A DNA stretch of 15,010 nt from Saccharicrinis sp. UBA6048. GTDB lineage: Bacteria; Bacteroidota; Bacteroidia; Bacteroidales; Marinilabiliaceae. Shown here piece by piece: positions 1-7,514 of this stretch (position 1 is the first letter of the stretch; each line of letters starts with the position of its first letter). The notes under the pieces are model-generated. The model made no database searches and was not told where the DNA came from. It saw nothing but the letters and a program-made list of their open reading frames with translations. The DNA lies in the NCBI GenBank assembly GCA_002429115.1, contig DIYS01000020.1:1-15010 (forward strand), in the 5' to 3' direction. The position numbers were made by a program, and so were the translations under genes.

Positions 1-1268
1 AATCTCTGTTGGTCATATAATGCAACGTCATCGGCTCTAACTATAAATACTTTTGAATAGTCAGATACGGTTACTCTTGATAACCTAGATATTGCATTTG
101 TTCCAGGGAAATTACTACTATCACCAAACCAATATTTTATTGATTCTTGTGAAGTATCAATATTGGCTTTTACAACTGAGTAGCTTTGATTGTATGCATC
201 TATTGCTACAATTATATTGTGAGCTGGTGAACCAACAACATCCTTTACAGAATGGTATGGGCTATACCTATTATTCAAACTCCCTAGGTTTACATTAGTG
301 TCAATTTTGTAGCGATTACAAATAGTTACTCCTGAGTAAAACGCATATTTCCTATCAGGTATTGAAGGCAGCAACCAACCGTAGACTTGACTTGGAGGCA
401 TTTGGGAGAAATTTCGGTCATTTGTATAATCAATCTCCTGTTCTGAAAAGAAACGTTTGGAAGCCGACATGTAAGCAAGGTTTCTAGCAGCAGTATTTAT
501 CACAACAGAATTGCCAGGTTGATGTAAATTTGCGGTATTAGTGTTTAAATCAATCTTACAACCTTTAAAATAACCTTGACTTCTCACATATGCTATGTTT
601 GTTTCATAATCGTATGATAATCCAACAGGGACATAAGTGTTGTTGGTAATTCCATTTGTATAGGAATCTTGAAGAGTGTTGTCGAGATTCCACACTTCAT
701 CATTAGGTTTTATTCGACAAATTTGAGCGTAAGACCTATCACCATTAGAACCGGCTTGACAAATAATGTCACCATCACGTTCCATAAAACAGAACTGCCA
801 TGTTGAATTATATCCATCATTAATAACAGGCAGTGCTATTGTTTTTATCAAAGGATCTGTTTGCCATGCTCCATTGCCTAAATAATTAGCTTCGACTAGT
901 AAAGATGCATCTAACTTATACATGCAATTACCTGTATCAGAAATACAATATAGGTAACGGCCTTCGCCAAATGAATTTGGTAAAGCATTATTTATTTTAC
1001 TCACCTCAAGCTGACGACAGTAAACTTTCACCGTGGCTAAACCTGCCTGAGTGCGAGTGATTGATGCATTGTAGAATGATTTATTAGTTAGTTGCTTACC
1101 TATTGGATCAGCACTATCTATCAATACCGTATCGGCATTGGTTGACTCAATCTTATAAACTTCTCCTTTGCCTTCCGCTTGAAAAGTCGAACTATTTACA
1201 GAATCAGAACTAAAAGCTAATTCATAAATGACATCACGCCCTTTGTAAACTATCTTACTCATTCCCAT
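1..1268 (-). CDS. Distal adhesin/receptor-binding protein, C-terminus beyond window
   Basis: An uninterrupted minus-strand frame begins at ATG 1268 and reaches the window edge (about 422 codons), so it is incomplete. Visible sequence starts MGMSKIVYKGRDVIYELAFS. Repeated beta-rich units separated by turns are seen, such as GRYLYCISDTGNCMYKLDAS, QFCFMERDGDIICQAGSNGD, TNIAYVRSQGYFKGCKIDLN and HNIIVAIDAYNQSYSVVKAN, resembling propeller blades (an NHL/YncE-like guess). A second in-frame ATG lies at 1262. It is the last structural gene visible and has lower GC (about 34% over 61-360) than neighbours, suggesting a host-range gene acquired separately. The function and the blade count are inferred. 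Confidence 0.7.
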   Translation of the reverse strand, partial: MGMSKIVYKGRDVIYELAFSSDSVNSSTFQAEGKGEVYKIESTNADTVLIDSADPIGKQLTNKSFYNASITRTQAGLATVKVYCRQLEVSKINNALPNSFGEGRYLYCISDTGNCMYKLDASLLVEANYLGNGAWQTDPLIKTIALPVINDGYNSTWQFCFMERDGDIICQAGSNGDRSYAQICRIKPNDEVWNLDNTLQDSYTNGITNNTYVPVGLSYDYETNIAYVRSQGYFKGCKIDLNTNTANLHQPGNSVVINTAARNLAYMSASKRFFSEQEIDYTNDRNFSQMPPSQVYGWLLPSIPDRKYAFYSGVTICNRYKIDTNVNLGSLNNRYSPYHSVKDVVGSPAHNIIVAIDAYNQSYSVVKANIDTSQESIKYWFGDSSNFPGTNAISRLSRVTVSDYSKVFIVRADDVALYDQQR

Positions 1269-2386
1269 TATACAATCTCCCCTCTAACTGTGAATACTTT
1301 GTTTAATGTGTCCCCTGAAACTTCTAGGTAATCGAATGCCGCAACATTATCACCAATGGTGTAATCCGTTCCATTGCTTTTCTTGATGGTTACAGTAAGG
1401 CCATCCTGTGCAGTAATGGATGTGACTTTAAAAGCTTCATCCAGTGTAATAATGCCAGTATCGGTAGTACTTTCAACCTTGAAAGTTTCTTTAAATAGCT
1501 TGTAAACTGCACCTGAAGCTACAGGGTTTGTGCTGCCTTTTGTTGGAATTGCGTCAACAGTGATATCACCGCCACCACCTTGTCCATCCACACTTTCACT
1601 AAACACCTTCAGGTAATAGGTATCACCCTGCTTTTTCTCTTCAAACAAAAAGATACCGTTCACCGCCGGGGTGAATACTTTGGTGTCATCATTCCAGGAA
1701 CCGGCTCCACCTTCAATCATCACCTTGCCTGTGTTGGCAGGAAATGTGATAGGTGAAAGGTTGGCAATATTAAAAAAGTAAGATGCTTCATAGGCATTAG
1801 AATCGCCGTTGCGCTGCAATACCGATTCTGTTGCTACTGGTGTTACTGATAGAGCTTTAAAAATGTTCTTATCATTATAGCCTAGTAACAGGCTCATTGG
1901 TTGCCCAATCTTACCGGCCATCATAATATTGGCATGCTCAATGCTCAAACGTCCTACCAACTCCTCACGCAAACCAACCACGTCATCAACCGTAATCTCA
2001 CCAATAGTAAATCCTTGATAAGCCCAATGAGCCGGATGTGTTTCAGGGTTTTCACCTGCCGGTGCATCTTCTGTCAATCGGTAAAAACCTTCTACCTGAA
2101 ATTGTGGGTCTGAGCTTCCGGCATTACTGAAGCTGACATACTCGGCTCGTGCAGCATCAAATACATAATCCTTTGCCGGGTCATACTGGCCTACCTGGTC
2201 AGGGTCAACCGCATCCTTTTTATCAACTTTAGCGTTTAGTAGTTCCTGAAGGCCGTCAATCTGTGCTGATGGTATCTTTTCATCTTTATGCCAAAAGGAA
2301 TCCATCCAATGCCAAAACTGTTCTTGCAGTGGCTTTAATCCCCGGCGAAACCATTCCTTAAGTGTATTTAATGATTGTTTACTCAT
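1268..2386 (-). CDS. Tail fibre protein 2 with WxYQG carbohydrate-module-like region
   Basis: This 372-residue protein probably forms a distal fibre. The N-terminus is helical and Trp-rich (KEWFRRGLKPLQEQFWHWMD), likely an attachment domain, and is recalled from Bacteroidales phage fibres. Residues 65-125 (VGQYDPAKDYVFDAARAEYV, then FYRLTEDAPAGENPETHPAH before WAYQG) have the Y-x-Y and P-x-W spacing of carbohydrate-binding CBM5/12-like modules, a resemblance only. A Gly-rich hinge (268-274) leads to a C-terminal domain starting ITVDAIPTKGSTNPVASGAV, a common phage fibre segment. The upstream gap of 61 bases contains a 10-base palindrome (2412-2421) and no clear promoter. Its stop overlaps the start of the next gene by one base (TAATG). 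Confidence 0.7.
   Translation of the reverse strand: MSKQSLNTLKEWFRRGLKPLQEQFWHWMDSFWHKDEKIPSAQIDGLQELLNAKVDKKDAVDPDQVGQYDPAKDYVFDAARAEYVSFSNAGSSDPQFQVEGFYRLTEDAPAGENPETHPAHWAYQGFTIGEITVDDVVGLREELVGRLSIEHANIMMAGKIGQPMSLLLGYNDKNIFKALSVTPVATESVLQRNGDSNAYEASYFFNIANLSPITFPANTGKVMIEGGAGSWNDDTKVFTPAVNGIFLFEEKKQGDTYYLKVFSESVDGQGGGGDITVDAIPTKGSTNPVASGAVYKLFKETFKVESTTDTGIITLDEAFKVTSITAQDGLTVTIKKSNGTDYTIGDNVAAFDYLEVSGDTLNKVFTVRGEIV
1276..1284 (-). promoter_or_regulatory. Strong Shine-Dalgarno sequence before adhesin start
   Basis: On the coding strand GAGGGGAGA lies eight bases upstream of ATG 1268 and is inside the end of the preceding fibre gene. It is the clearest purine-rich Shine-Dalgarno in the window and supports ATG 1268 as the start. 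Most other genes here lack such a site. Confidence 0.6.
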
Positions 2387-2447
2387 TACTTAAAGTGTTT
2401 AGGCAGCAAAACCTTTAAAGGGTATGTATCGGTTAGTTAGTATCATC

Positions 2448-3302
2448 CTATTGAGTGATTGGTATGGTTCCGTAAACACAAAACTGAATGGTGCCGGTTG
2501 CATTGGGGTGAATACCTTCACCAGTACCAAGCGCCATCTGCATAGGGCTAGCACTTGTAATTATGGCCTTACCATCAATAAACTCATTTAAATCGCCCGT
2601 TCCGGTAGCTATGCAATGTACTTGGGAAGACACAGCATTGGCGGACAAGTTGATTTGGCTCAATGATAAATCAATGCCTAAAAGCGGTGTCCCAAATGGC
2701 TTTTCAACAACTACCTCTAATTGAAAACTAAAGATATTGCGACCAAAAGAAGCTTTGCCACGCTTTATCTCAACCAAGGTTAAAGGTGTGTTATTACCTC
2801 CTTTACAAGCAACTTCTGTAATGTCGATTGATTTGTAAAAGGCTTCAATAGTAGCCAGTCCTGCCAATATTTCGGTTAAGGTAGTACCATGCCCATCAAT
2901 GGTTGTTTCGGCTGTTTTCAATCGCTCAGTAACCGACACTAATGCATCAAAGCTTTTAATACTGTCCCAGGCAACATTTTTGGCCGGGTCGGAGCTTAAA
3001 CCAAATTCAGCATGATAGCTCACCTCTTCGCGTGTGGCGGCTTCTACAGTTACTGTAGTTTTGGTTTCAACAATTTGCACGTTAGCCGTTTTTGAACCGG
3101 CCTTAAATGGCATTAATTGTCCGTTTAAAACCATGTAACCGGCAGAAACGCTTCCACCAGTTAAAACACAGCCCGATACTATATAATTATCGCCACCAAT
3201 AGCCGCCAGCTTCTCAAGCATGAGGTATGCATTCTGCATAAACTTAAGTGCATTGGTCGATAGCGGAAAGTCGCGTTTATTTTCTAAGGTTAATTTATTC
3301 AT
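2448..3302 (-). CDS. Tail fibre or fibre-base protein 1
   Basis: This 284-residue protein is the first of three in the distal host-contact module. Its N-terminus (MNKLTLENKRDFPLSTNAL) and the Gly-rich segment YIVSGCVLTGGSVSAGYMVL (about 41-60) are of a type found on fibres of Bacteroidota phages, which probably dock on the baseplate. Residues 127-160 are helical (SVTERLKTAETTIDGHGTTL) and likely coiled, giving a trimer stalk. The rest is beta-rich and Ser/Thr/Asn-rich, ending TIQFCVYGTIPITQ. No chaperone-like autoprotease or receptor domain is recognised. It should be a connector or short tail fibre, with the two following genes supplying distal parts. Confidence 0.68.
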   Translation of the reverse strand: MNKLTLENKRDFPLSTNALKFMQNAYLMLEKLAAIGGDNYIVSGCVLTGGSVSAGYMVLNGQLMPFKAGSKTANVQIVETKTTVTVEAATREEVSYHAEFGLSSDPAKNVAWDSIKSFDALVSVTERLKTAETTIDGHGTTLTEILAGLATIEAFYKSIDITEVACKGGNNTPLTLVEIKRGKASFGRNIFSFQLEVVVEKPFGTPLLGIDLSLSQINLSANAVSSQVHCIATGTGDLNEFIDGKAIITSASPMQMALGTGEGIHPNATGTIQFCVYGTIPITQ

Positions 3303-3306
3303 GGTT

Positions 3307-3783
3307 CTAAGAGTTTATAACAACATCGTATCGTTTACCGGCCAGTTTGTAATAATCCACCAAGGCACGCAGCCGGTACATATCGGCCTCGCTGAATTGA
3401 TAAGGTATGTTCACAATAAAATCATAAGAGCCGCCAAAGTAGGCACTGTCGTTATGAATGGTAAAAGGAGCGGTATCGTCCTGTAACACCAACACTTTTT
3501 CGTCTGTATCGCGGTGTATGAGCGTTACCACATCGCCACCGGCATCAGAAATGTAGATGCGGCGAAGTGAGATGTCGAAGGTGTCATTGAGAGCTCCCTG
3601 CAAATGACAAACCTGCCCGTTGTGCGATAGCTTATACAGTACTTCATCTTTAAAAGTCAATAGCTGATTATACACCGTAACAACCGGAACTACTAAGGCT
3701 TTCAACCAAGCAACATTAAAGCTCGTTCGCAGAACCTTTGGAATCAGCCAGACAACAACGTTATTAAAGTTAATTCCGAACAT
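3307..3783 (-). CDS. Tail protein I-like baseplate protein
   Basis: This 158-residue protein lies in the position of tail protein I (P2 gpI/Mu gp48), which joins the baseplate wedge to the fibres. It starts MFGINFNNVVVWLIPKVLRT with a hydrophobic N-terminus that is probably a packing helix rather than a true membrane segment, followed by a LKALVVPVVTVYNQLLTFKD stretch, then a beta-rich portion (HLQGALNDTFDISLRRIYIS). The N-terminal pattern is one I recall from Bacteroidales prophages, where it is usually unannotated. Overlap is 14 bases with the J-like gene, and the gap to the first fibre gene is four bases. Function is inferred from position. Confidence 0.62.
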   Translation of the reverse strand: MFGINFNNVVVWLIPKVLRTSFNVAWLKALVVPVVTVYNQLLTFKDEVLYKLSHNGQVCHLQGALNDTFDISLRRIYISDAGGDVVTLIHRDTDEKVLVLQDDTAPFTIHNDSAYFGGSYDFIVNIPYQFSEADMYRLRALVDYYKLAGKRYDVVINS

Positions 3784-4585
3784 TGGCTATATAGTTAATC
3801 GTTAGGTCTTCATCTCTTATTGTCAAATATCCTGCATTGGGTACGACTTTTCCTTGTACCACTTGCCAGTCATTTCCTGCGTACTTGGTTTCAACAGACT
3901 TTAATTCAGGGATAGCAACCCCTTCGGTTTGCTGTAATGCATCCACCAGATTAACCGGAATAAACTCACCATTAAAGGGCAATTGAGTAATAAACCGCTT
4001 GATAGTGTCTTTAGCCGGTGCTTGGTCTGGGCTTTTGATTAAGGTTCCGTCAGCATTTAACACCAAAGGGTCATAATAGATATCCAGCACTAAACGTAAG
4101 TCATCACCTACATCGCTGATAACATTCACAATTACACCGGCATCTTTTATCATTTGGATATACTGAGAGAAAGGCGTTAACTCATCCGCTAATGGCTTCA
4201 GTTCACCATTGGATTCTTTTGCCACTTTCATATAAAGCTTTCCGGCTATCTCATCGACAGCTGCATGACTGACAATTTGAGCATCCTCATCAATGGTTTC
4301 GTAATAGTCTTTATCCTGGACTAAAGCATAACCATACTGGAAAGCTTTGGCTTTTTTTACATACCAATTGAGTGTATGCGGCCTAAGTGTTTCAAGGATG
4401 GAGTAAACAAGCTCCTTTAACTCATCAAATAGTTTCTGAAGCATCCAAATAGATACAGCCACAACGTACGTTGTTAAGCGCCACCGTGCCGTTTTACTGG
4501 TATTGGATAAGCGTACCTTTAATACTTCATCCTCCTGGATGGTATTGACCATACCTTGCTGTATTTCTGCTATTGCTTGTGCCAT
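3770..4585 (-). CDS. Baseplate J-like protein
   Basis: This 271-residue protein is probably the wedge component equivalent to baseplate assembly protein J (P2 gpJ, T4 gp6, Mu gp47). It has a helical N-terminal half, including an amphipathic RWRLTTYVVAVSIWMLQKLF stretch, then an acidic-to-beta-rich C-terminal half with DAGVIVNVISDVGDDLRLVL and IPVNLVDALQQTEGVAIPEL, the order expected in the J family. Size is near that of P2 gpJ (302) but smaller than Mu gp47. It starts one base after the LysM-like stop and overlaps the next gene by 14 bases. The assignment rests on gene order in a gp25-J-I set more than on individual motifs. Confidence 0.7.
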   Translation of the reverse strand: MAQAIAEIQQGMVNTIQEDEVLKVRLSNTSKTARWRLTTYVVAVSIWMLQKLFDELKELVYSILETLRPHTLNWYVKKAKAFQYGYALVQDKDYYETIDEDAQIVSHAAVDEIAGKLYMKVAKESNGELKPLADELTPFSQYIQMIKDAGVIVNVISDVGDDLRLVLDIYYDPLVLNADGTLIKSPDQAPAKDTIKRFITQLPFNGEFIPVNLVDALQQTEGVAIPELKSVETKYAGNDWQVVQGKVVPNAGYLTIRDEDLTINYIANVRN

Positions 4586-4586
4586 A

Positions 4587-5099
4587 TTAACTCACTATAA
4601 AATCATATTCAATTGCCCAGTATCCGATACCTTCAGGTTTTAACTCTTCGTTTTCTTCAGCTGAAAGCCCAGTTGCCGGCTTAAGTTTCCTGAACTGATA
4701 AAAATTCACTACTGCTTGATTCAACGGCTCAGTTCTTATCTTCAGGTTCGTTCCTGGCTCCAGGTCTTCAGTCAATGACTGCATATTGTCCTTTGCCAGG
4801 ATAAACACCCCTTCCATGGTTCCATACTCCTGAATGGCCATATCAAACATGTTTTGACTTGGTTTAAGTGTTGCCTTCTTGCCATTAACCTCCGTTGAAG
4901 CTGGCAGTGTAATTGTTTTCTTTTCAAACGTGATGGCTTCCCCTTCTAAAACCTGACCGGCTGCAACCTCACTTGTGAAATCCATTTGGTTCTTACGCCG
5001 CAACTCCAGTAAGCCATCCAAGCATCCATAAAGCCTTATGGCTGCATCAAAAAGGTTTTCCCCTGCTTTTATTTGAATCATTTGCGTCATAACGTGCAT
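4587..5099 (-). CDS. Tandem LysM-like tail protein (tail protein X position)
   Basis: This 170-residue protein has two copies of a LysM/tail-X-like unit. Copy 1 starts IQIKAGENLFDAAIRLYG (about residues 8-58) and copy 2 starts ATLKPSQNMFDMAIQEYG (about 76-122). Both share N-[LM]-F-D-x-A-I-x2-Y-G-x-[LM]-[DE]-G. Tail protein X of P2 and gp53-type proteins have one such domain, so a duplication is notable. The C-terminal part (PEGIGYWAIEYDFIVS) is beta-rich. In a baseplate this kind of protein usually works as glue or adaptor rather than binding peptidoglycan. The start is uncertain: the in-frame ATGs at 5099, 5090 and 5081 give overlaps of 53, 44 and 35 bases with the gp25-like gene; the LysM unit is intact from all three. 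Confidence 0.8.
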   Translation of the reverse strand: MHVMTQMIQIKAGENLFDAAIRLYGCLDGLLELRRKNQMDFTSEVAAGQVLEGEAITFEKKTITLPASTEVNGKKATLKPSQNMFDMAIQEYGTMEGVFILAKDNMQSLTEDLEPGTNLKIRTEPLNQAVVNFYQFRKLKPATGLSAEENEELKPEGIGYWAIEYDFIVS

Positions 5100-5370
5100 T
5101 CACTTTTAAAACACCATTCTCAAAACTTGGGTAATCATCCATTGTCATGCCGTCAGCTTCAAATTCTTTTTTAACGGCACTTAACAGGCCTCCGATATCT
5201 TCATCAAGTAGGTAAGACTCTACATCAATGCCGATGGTTGGATTTTCTTTCCATTCTCCGGGAGCCGATGAAAGCAGCAGGTTCTGATTCTGAAGTGTGG
5301 GATCGCCAAACACAAAATCACCGTCAGCTGTTGCCAGGTTATTGTCATCATCCAGTAAGAAATCTTCCAT
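5047..5370 (-). CDS. gp25-like baseplate wedge protein
   Basis: This 107-residue protein has the size and character of the W gp25-like family (P2 gpW, T4 gp25), a baseplate wedge protein that starts sheath polymerisation. Acidic N-terminal residues (MEDFLLDDDNNLATADGDFV) are followed by LLLSSAPGEWKENPTIGID and a helix, LLSAVKKEFEADGM, that match the typical LLxTxPGE/Rxxxp-G core pattern of this family. Normally the family ends soon after a short beta strand; here VLKVNARYD is followed by a polar tail that overlaps the next gene by 53 bases, giving a slightly extended C-terminus. The one-base overlap with the spike stop (TGATG) indicates coupling. Confidence 0.8.
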   Translation of the reverse strand: MEDFLLDDDNNLATADGDFVFGDPTLQNQNLLLSSAPGEWKENPTIGIDVESYLLDEDIGGLLSAVKKEFEADGMTMDDYPSFENGVLKVNARYDANDSNKSRGKPF

Positions 5371-5939
5371 CAGTGTTTCACTTTTTCGTTTTCAATGGCT
5401 TTAATGGATATGGATTTCCCTTGCATACTGGTGGAATATGTAGTTGCCCCTGTTTGTCCGTTAGCTGCCGTTCCTGCACCTATAGCATTAAAGGCAGACG
5501 GCATCGCAGCATGTATAGCCTCCACATAATTTTTTAATTGGCTAATGTTATCATTTATGGCCGATACTATACCCATACCACCATTTTTACCACCATTAAA
5601 GCTTATACCTGACTCATCCATCTCCAGGGACGTTTCCCCGATGCGTGTTTCCACACTTTCTAACTCATTAAAAGCAACTGCCAGATAGCGTTCCTGGCTA
5701 TTGCCTTCAGGTACACAAAATACCTTGCTGTTCTTTTTAGGAATTAATAAAAGGTGTTGCTTCTTACCATCTACAATGCTTTTCAATCGTACTTTATATT
5801 TAAAGTCATTATACTTCACTTTTACAATTCCCTTGCTTTTGGCTTCGCTGTTATCCAAAACCTCTCCGGTAAAAGCAGCACTGATTTTACCTTCAATCAG
5901 TCTGTTTAAAGCTTCAAGTATATCACCGTCTCCAATCAT
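5370..5939 (-). CDS. Central baseplate spike (gpV-like, OB-fold)
   Basis: This 189-residue protein is predicted to form the trimeric spike that punctures the host envelope. Residues about 22-92 are beta-rich (FTGEVLDN, GIVKVKYNDFKYKVRLKSI, HLLLIPKKNSKVFCVP) and fit the N-terminal OB-fold of P2 gpV/Mu gp45 spikes. Residues 121-145 look helical, and the C-terminal part is Ala/Gly/Thr-rich (AIGAGTAANGQTGATTYS). The C-terminus is short for a spike, and no HxH metal-binding apex is seen, only a terminal KVKH. No PAAR tip gene is seen in the window. The gene overlaps the hub by four bases and the next gene by one (TGATG). Confidence 0.78.
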   Translation of the reverse strand: MIGDGDILEALNRLIEGKISAAFTGEVLDNSEAKSKGIVKVKYNDFKYKVRLKSIVDGKKQHLLLIPKKNSKVFCVPEGNSQERYLAVAFNELESVETRIGETSLEMDESGISFNGGKNGGMGIVSAINDNISQLKNYVEAIHAAMPSAFNAIGAGTAANGQTGATTYSTSMQGKSISIKAIENEKVKH

Positions 5940-6904
5940 TTCAATTTCGCCCCCAGTTTTACCTGTTGCTTCAATCCACCTCCAATAGTAAAGCTGTATT
6001 TCACACCTTTGATAAAGTAAGTACCTTCCACTTCCTGTTTATAATTCTCGTTTTTGTACAACACAGAACCACCCACCTCTGCAAATGGGATAAACCAGAT
6101 TTTTAAAGAGCCTTTAAAGCCGTTAAAACTGTATCGTTTTAGTTCCTCATTGGCCATGGTTGTTAACAATGCCTTATCCGTTACATTGTATTTATGGAAA
6201 GTCATAGCGGAACCACCTTCCTGACCAACGACAACTTTCACCTCTGTACCATCTTCCTTTTTACCTATCATGGTTACCTGGACCGGGTTGACATCGGCAT
6301 ACTGATAACTGGTTTGATTCTTCAGGATGTTTCGCCCATAGATTAGTTTAATCTGACTCTTGGGGTTCATCTGATGGCCACCAACAAACAGTTCCTTACC
6401 GTCGAAATAACAGCTTAGACGCATGCTTTCTTTTAGCCTGGCCAATGCACCGGCAGCGTTGCCTTTGTATTTAAAAGCATCAATGGTGGTATTGATAATC
6501 TGTTTACTCAAGCTATAACCTTCAGGTAAAAGCTTCCGGCATAAATCAGCTACCGTGATATCTTCCTCATCGATAATGACCGGTTGTTTTCGCATCAGGT
6601 AAATAGCATCCTCAAAGGTGAGCTTAATCGAATCAGCCGGATCGATATTGGAGATAAAACCACTAAACACGGTTCTGATTTCTTCTTCAGCATAACCAGC
6701 CTCGATGCGTATCGGGTCACCTTGCTTAATACTTTCGTCTACCATGATACGCTGACGCTCATCATCACCAATGAGCATTGCGCGTAAAGGCAGCTCGGCT
6801 TTTCCGGTAACAGACAGATTATTGACATCTGTGTTAACCTCAAAGCTTTTACAACCTTTGAACTTCAATGTTCCGATAATGATATTGACAATAGGTGTCA
6901 GCAT
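5936..6904 (-). CDS. Baseplate hub protein (late control D / gp27-like)
   Basis: This 322-residue protein should form the trimeric hub that joins the tail tube to the central spike. It resembles the phage late control D family (P2 gpD, Mu gp44, T4 gp27). The N-terminal beta domain holds SVTGKAELPLRAM and an IRIEAGYAEEEIRTVFSGFI stretch, a typical hub signature in which a small barrel packs against the tube. The middle (about 120-175) is helical with LCRKLLPEGYSL and ALARLKESMRLSCYFDGKEL, and the rest is beta-rich up to FTIGGGLKQQVKLGAKLK. No lysozyme or peptidase domain is fused. Its stop overlaps the spike start in an ATGA arrangement, which suggests coupled translation of hub and spike. Confidence 0.82.
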   Translation of the reverse strand: MLTPIVNIIIGTLKFKGCKSFEVNTDVNNLSVTGKAELPLRAMLIGDDERQRIMVDESIKQGDPIRIEAGYAEEEIRTVFSGFISNIDPADSIKLTFEDAIYLMRKQPVIIDEEDITVADLCRKLLPEGYSLSKQIINTTIDAFKYKGNAAGALARLKESMRLSCYFDGKELFVGGHQMNPKSQIKLIYGRNILKNQTSYQYADVNPVQVTMIGKKEDGTEVKVVVGQEGGSAMTFHKYNVTDKALLTTMANEELKRYSFNGFKGSLKIWFIPFAEVGGSVLYKNENYKQEVEGTYFIKGVKYSFTIGGGLKQQVKLGAKLK

Positions 6905-6911
6905 ACTAATT

Positions 6912-7514
6912 CTATTCTCCTTTTAATTGTTCTACCTCCAATGTGGCATCACTGATGGCTTTAATTTCATACATCTGGATGCCCGGACTCATGTTTAATT
7001 CCTTAAACTTGATGTCTTCAACCACAATATGGTCAAACAGGTCATTGGTCACCGGGCTGTAAAACTCCTGTGCCCGGTTAGGTTTCCAAAGCTTTTCACG
7101 GATAATGCTAACCTGTTCATAAGGGTATTCCTTTTGGTTCTGGTTGATTACCGCTCCGGTAATGGTTAGCTTGTAATCATCGAAATTGATAAACTCTTTG
7201 ATTGTACCGTTGTACGAGCCACCACCAATACCATTCTTAACTATTTTCTTTTTGCCTTCGAATACAACCATAGGCTGCATCGTCAGGTGATCCCCTTCCA
7301 TGCCGGTGCCCAGGATGGTTAACCCAATCCATACCGGCATGATAACCGGCTGTCCATAGATATCCGGGATATCTGGTGTATCAGCACCCCATTTAAGGCG
7401 GTCTTTAAACTGTTGTAGTTTATAAGCCGGCAGTTGGTCAATCCCAATGGGAAAAGGCAAACCTTTGTAGCTGGCCAAAGAGGTGTATAACTTTCCTAAA
7501 TTAAACTCAGCCAT
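6912..7514 (-). CDS. DUF6046-like baseplate/tail protein after tape measure
   Basis: This 200-residue soluble protein starts MAEFNLGKLYTSLASYKG and overlaps the tape measure stop by eight bases. It matches my recollection of DUF6046 proteins of Bacteroidota phages, including the Pro-rich IPDIYGQPVIMPVWIGL segment, a Gly-rich NGIGGGSYNGTIKEFI stretch, and a C-terminal beta-rich end (YEIKAISDATLEVEQL). In this slot between tape measure and hub, contractile phages carry the tube initiator or LysM-adaptor protein (T4 gp53/gp48 or Mu gp43 neighbourhood). A baseplate-tube adaptor is therefore the best guess, but the function has not been shown. It ends seven bases before the hub start. Confidence 0.7.
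   Translation of the reverse strand: MAEFNLGKLYTSLASYKGLPFPIGIDQLPAYKLQQFKDRLKWGADTPDIPDIYGQPVIMPVWIGLTILGTGMEGDHLTMQPMVVFEGKKKIVKNGIGGGSYNGTIKEFINFDDYKLTITGAVINQNQKEYPYEQVSIIREKLWKPNRAQEFYSPVTNDLFDHIVVEDIKFKELNMSPGIQMYEIKAISDATLEVEQLKGE

Noticed and set aside
1..2386. Diversity-generating retroelement target in the fibre genes
   Set aside because: No reverse transcriptase, template repeat or near-duplicate sequence is visible in the window; the end of the last fibre gene lies outside it, so the question stays open.
2412..2421. CCTTTAAAGG palindrome in the 61-base gap between fibre genes as an operator or promoter
   Set aside because: It has no loop, no recognisable Bacteroidota -7/-33 promoter elements nearby, and no second copy in the window.
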